The notes under the pieces: model-generated
What the model was told of the DNA's origin: nothing
Database searches by the model: none
What the model saw: only the letters and a program-made list of their open reading frames with translations
Program-made: the position numbers and the translations under genes
Shown: piece after piece, positions 5,583-6,272 of the stretch
How positions within the stretch are numbered: the stretch's first letter is position 1
Layout of the letters: each line of letters starts with the position of its first letter
DNA from: Eubacteriaceae bacterium
GTDB lineage: Bacteria; Bacillota; Clostridia; Eubacteriales; Anaerofustaceae
Direction: 5' to 3'
NCBI GenBank assembly: GCA_017613995.1
Contig: JAGACT010000039.1
Location: 1 to 6,272 of the forward strand
Length of the DNA: 6,272 bases

Positions 5583-6254
5583 ATGTCAGAAGAAAACAAG
5601 GATTTCGATATCACCGAGGAACTGAACAAGGCCACCGAAAAGGTGGAGGAAGCAGCAGAGAAGGTCGAAGAGACCGCCACGGAAGCCACCGACGCTCTTA
5701 AGGACGCCGTGGACGATTTCATGGACAAGTCAAAGGATCTGTTCGGAGAGGCCGAGGACAAGGCCGAGGATATGGCAAAGAGCGCCGCTGACAAGGCCAC
5801 AGAGTTCGCCAAGGCAGCAGGAGACAAGGCCACCGAGTTCGCCAAGGCAGCAGGAGACAAGGCCACCGAGTTCGCCAAGGCAGCCACCGACAAGGCATCC
5901 GAGTACGCCAAGGTCGCCGGAGACAAGGCATCCGATCTGCTCAAGGCCGCCGCTGACGCCGTTACAAAGCTCTACGGCGACGCCAAGTCCCGCATCGAGA
6001 TCGAGAAGCTGGGCCTGGTCATGAACAAGAAGTACCGTGAGCTCGGAAAGCTCTACTTCGAGACCAAGATGAGCGGCGCTGAGCCCGATCTCACGTCCCT
6101 GATAGACGAGCTGCGTATCCTCAGCGAAGCAGTCGAGGCCCTCAAGAATAACGAACCCGTTTCGAAGGAAGCCGAGGAGATCCTCGGAAAGGCCGATCCC
6201 GCAGACGAAGCTGCGCAGGAAGCGGCAGAGAATTCCTACTTCGACGAATTATAG
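5583..6254 (+). CDS. Amphipathic 11-mer repeat (LEA/apolipoprotein-like) helical protein of unknown function
   Basis: I do not recognise a named family for this 223-residue protein. Residues 1-14 are acidic. From 15 to 135 the sequence falls into eleven consecutive 11-residue units, degenerate at first and near-identical in the middle, where DKATEFAKAAG recurs (70-102). The pattern of Ala with regularly placed Lys, Asp/Glu and one aromatic or aliphatic residue predicts a long amphipathic helix, as in LEA group 3 proteins, apolipoprotein-like proteins and some phasin-like surface proteins. Residues 136-190 differ: a basic KLGLVMNKKYRELGKLYFETK helix, a short PDL turn, then a second helix, resembling coiled-coil regions of many small Firmicutes proteins. 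The tail is acidic and Ala-rich. No Cys, signal peptide or membrane span is seen, so it should be cytoplasmic, perhaps at a membrane or polymer surface. Stress protection is possible but unproven. Only 18 bases follow the stop. Confidence 0.85.
   Translation: MSEENKDFDITEELNKATEKVEEAAEKVEETATEATDALKDAVDDFMDKSKDLFGEAEDKAEDMAKSAADKATEFAKAAGDKATEFAKAAGDKATEFAKAATDKASEYAKVAGDKASDLLKAAADAVTKLYGDAKSRIEIEKLGLVMNKKYRELGKLYFETKMSGAEPDLTSLIDELRILSEAVEALKNNEPVSKEAEEILGKADPADEAAQEAAENSYFDEL
5724..5987 (+). repeat. Tandem 33-bp repeats encoding 11-residue units
   Basis: Eight in-frame 33-base units start at 5724, 5757, 5790, 5823, 5856, 5889, 5922 and 5955; the first seven each begin GACAAG and the last begins GAC. 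Units at 5790 and 5823 differ by one silent base (ACA versus ACC for Thr). The unit at 5856 differs from these only at the end of the unit (Gly to Thr) apart from that silent site. Outer units are more diverged. This gradient suggests recent duplication in the centre of an older array, and makes the copy number likely to vary between strains. Confidence 0.92.
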
Positions 6255-6272
6255 GTCACCAGGGCTTTAAGC

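Noticed and set aside
5561..5944. Repetitive Ser/Ala/Leu-rich open frame antisense to the 11-mer array
   Set aside because: Its periodicity only mirrors the 33-bp repeats, and it would start inside the array without a ribosome site.
5724..5987. CRISPR-like array
   Set aside because: The 33-base units are directly tandem with no spacers, are in frame and encode a regular helical repeat.

Overview
The window is chromosomal housekeeping DNA from a Bacillota (Firmicutes) bacterium, most likely one of the Clostridia. Support comes from the ireB-ruvX-DUF1292 gene string, an RNase J, a YlbF-family protein, strong AGGAGG-type ribosome binding sites and AT-rich intergenic gaps between fairly GC-rich genes. 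The genus cannot be named from this sequence. I see no mobile element, phage gene, CRISPR array, rRNA or tRNA, and no undescribed multi-gene system. The most unusual item is a protein built of 11-residue repeats at the right end.

Left block (about 54-3252, + strand): a promoter, then ireB (regulatory phosphoprotein), ruvX (YqgF-fold nuclease), a small acidic DUF1292 protein, RNase J and a YlbF-family protein, closed by a strong intrinsic terminator. From ruvX onward the genes are 2-16 bases apart and look co-transcribed. ireB is set off by a small hairpin with a T-rich tail, which could lower read-through into the rest. The common theme is RNA maturation and decay: RNase J, a YqgF-fold nuclease linked to 16S rRNA 5'-end processing in E. 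coli, and a relative of the YlbF/YmcA factors that act with RNase Y in Bacillus.

Middle block (3268-5465): deoD (purine nucleoside phosphorylase, - strand) converges on the left block and diverges from folC (folylpolyglutamate/dihydrofolate synthase, + strand). The 136-base gap between deoD and folC carries one extended -10 promoter for each gene, both with the same nine-base core, and an imperfect palindrome near the -35 area of folC. folC ends at a perfect 13-bp hairpin that lacks a T tract.

Right block (5466-6272): a monocistronic-looking gene with its own extended -10 promoter. It encodes a 223-residue cytoplasmic, Ala/Lys/Glu-rich amphipathic helical protein with tandem 11-mers resembling LEA group 3 or apolipoprotein repeats, followed by a different helical C-terminal region. 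Its function is unknown.

Bases 1-53 hold no recognisable gene. All other gaps are under 160 bases and are described in the entries.
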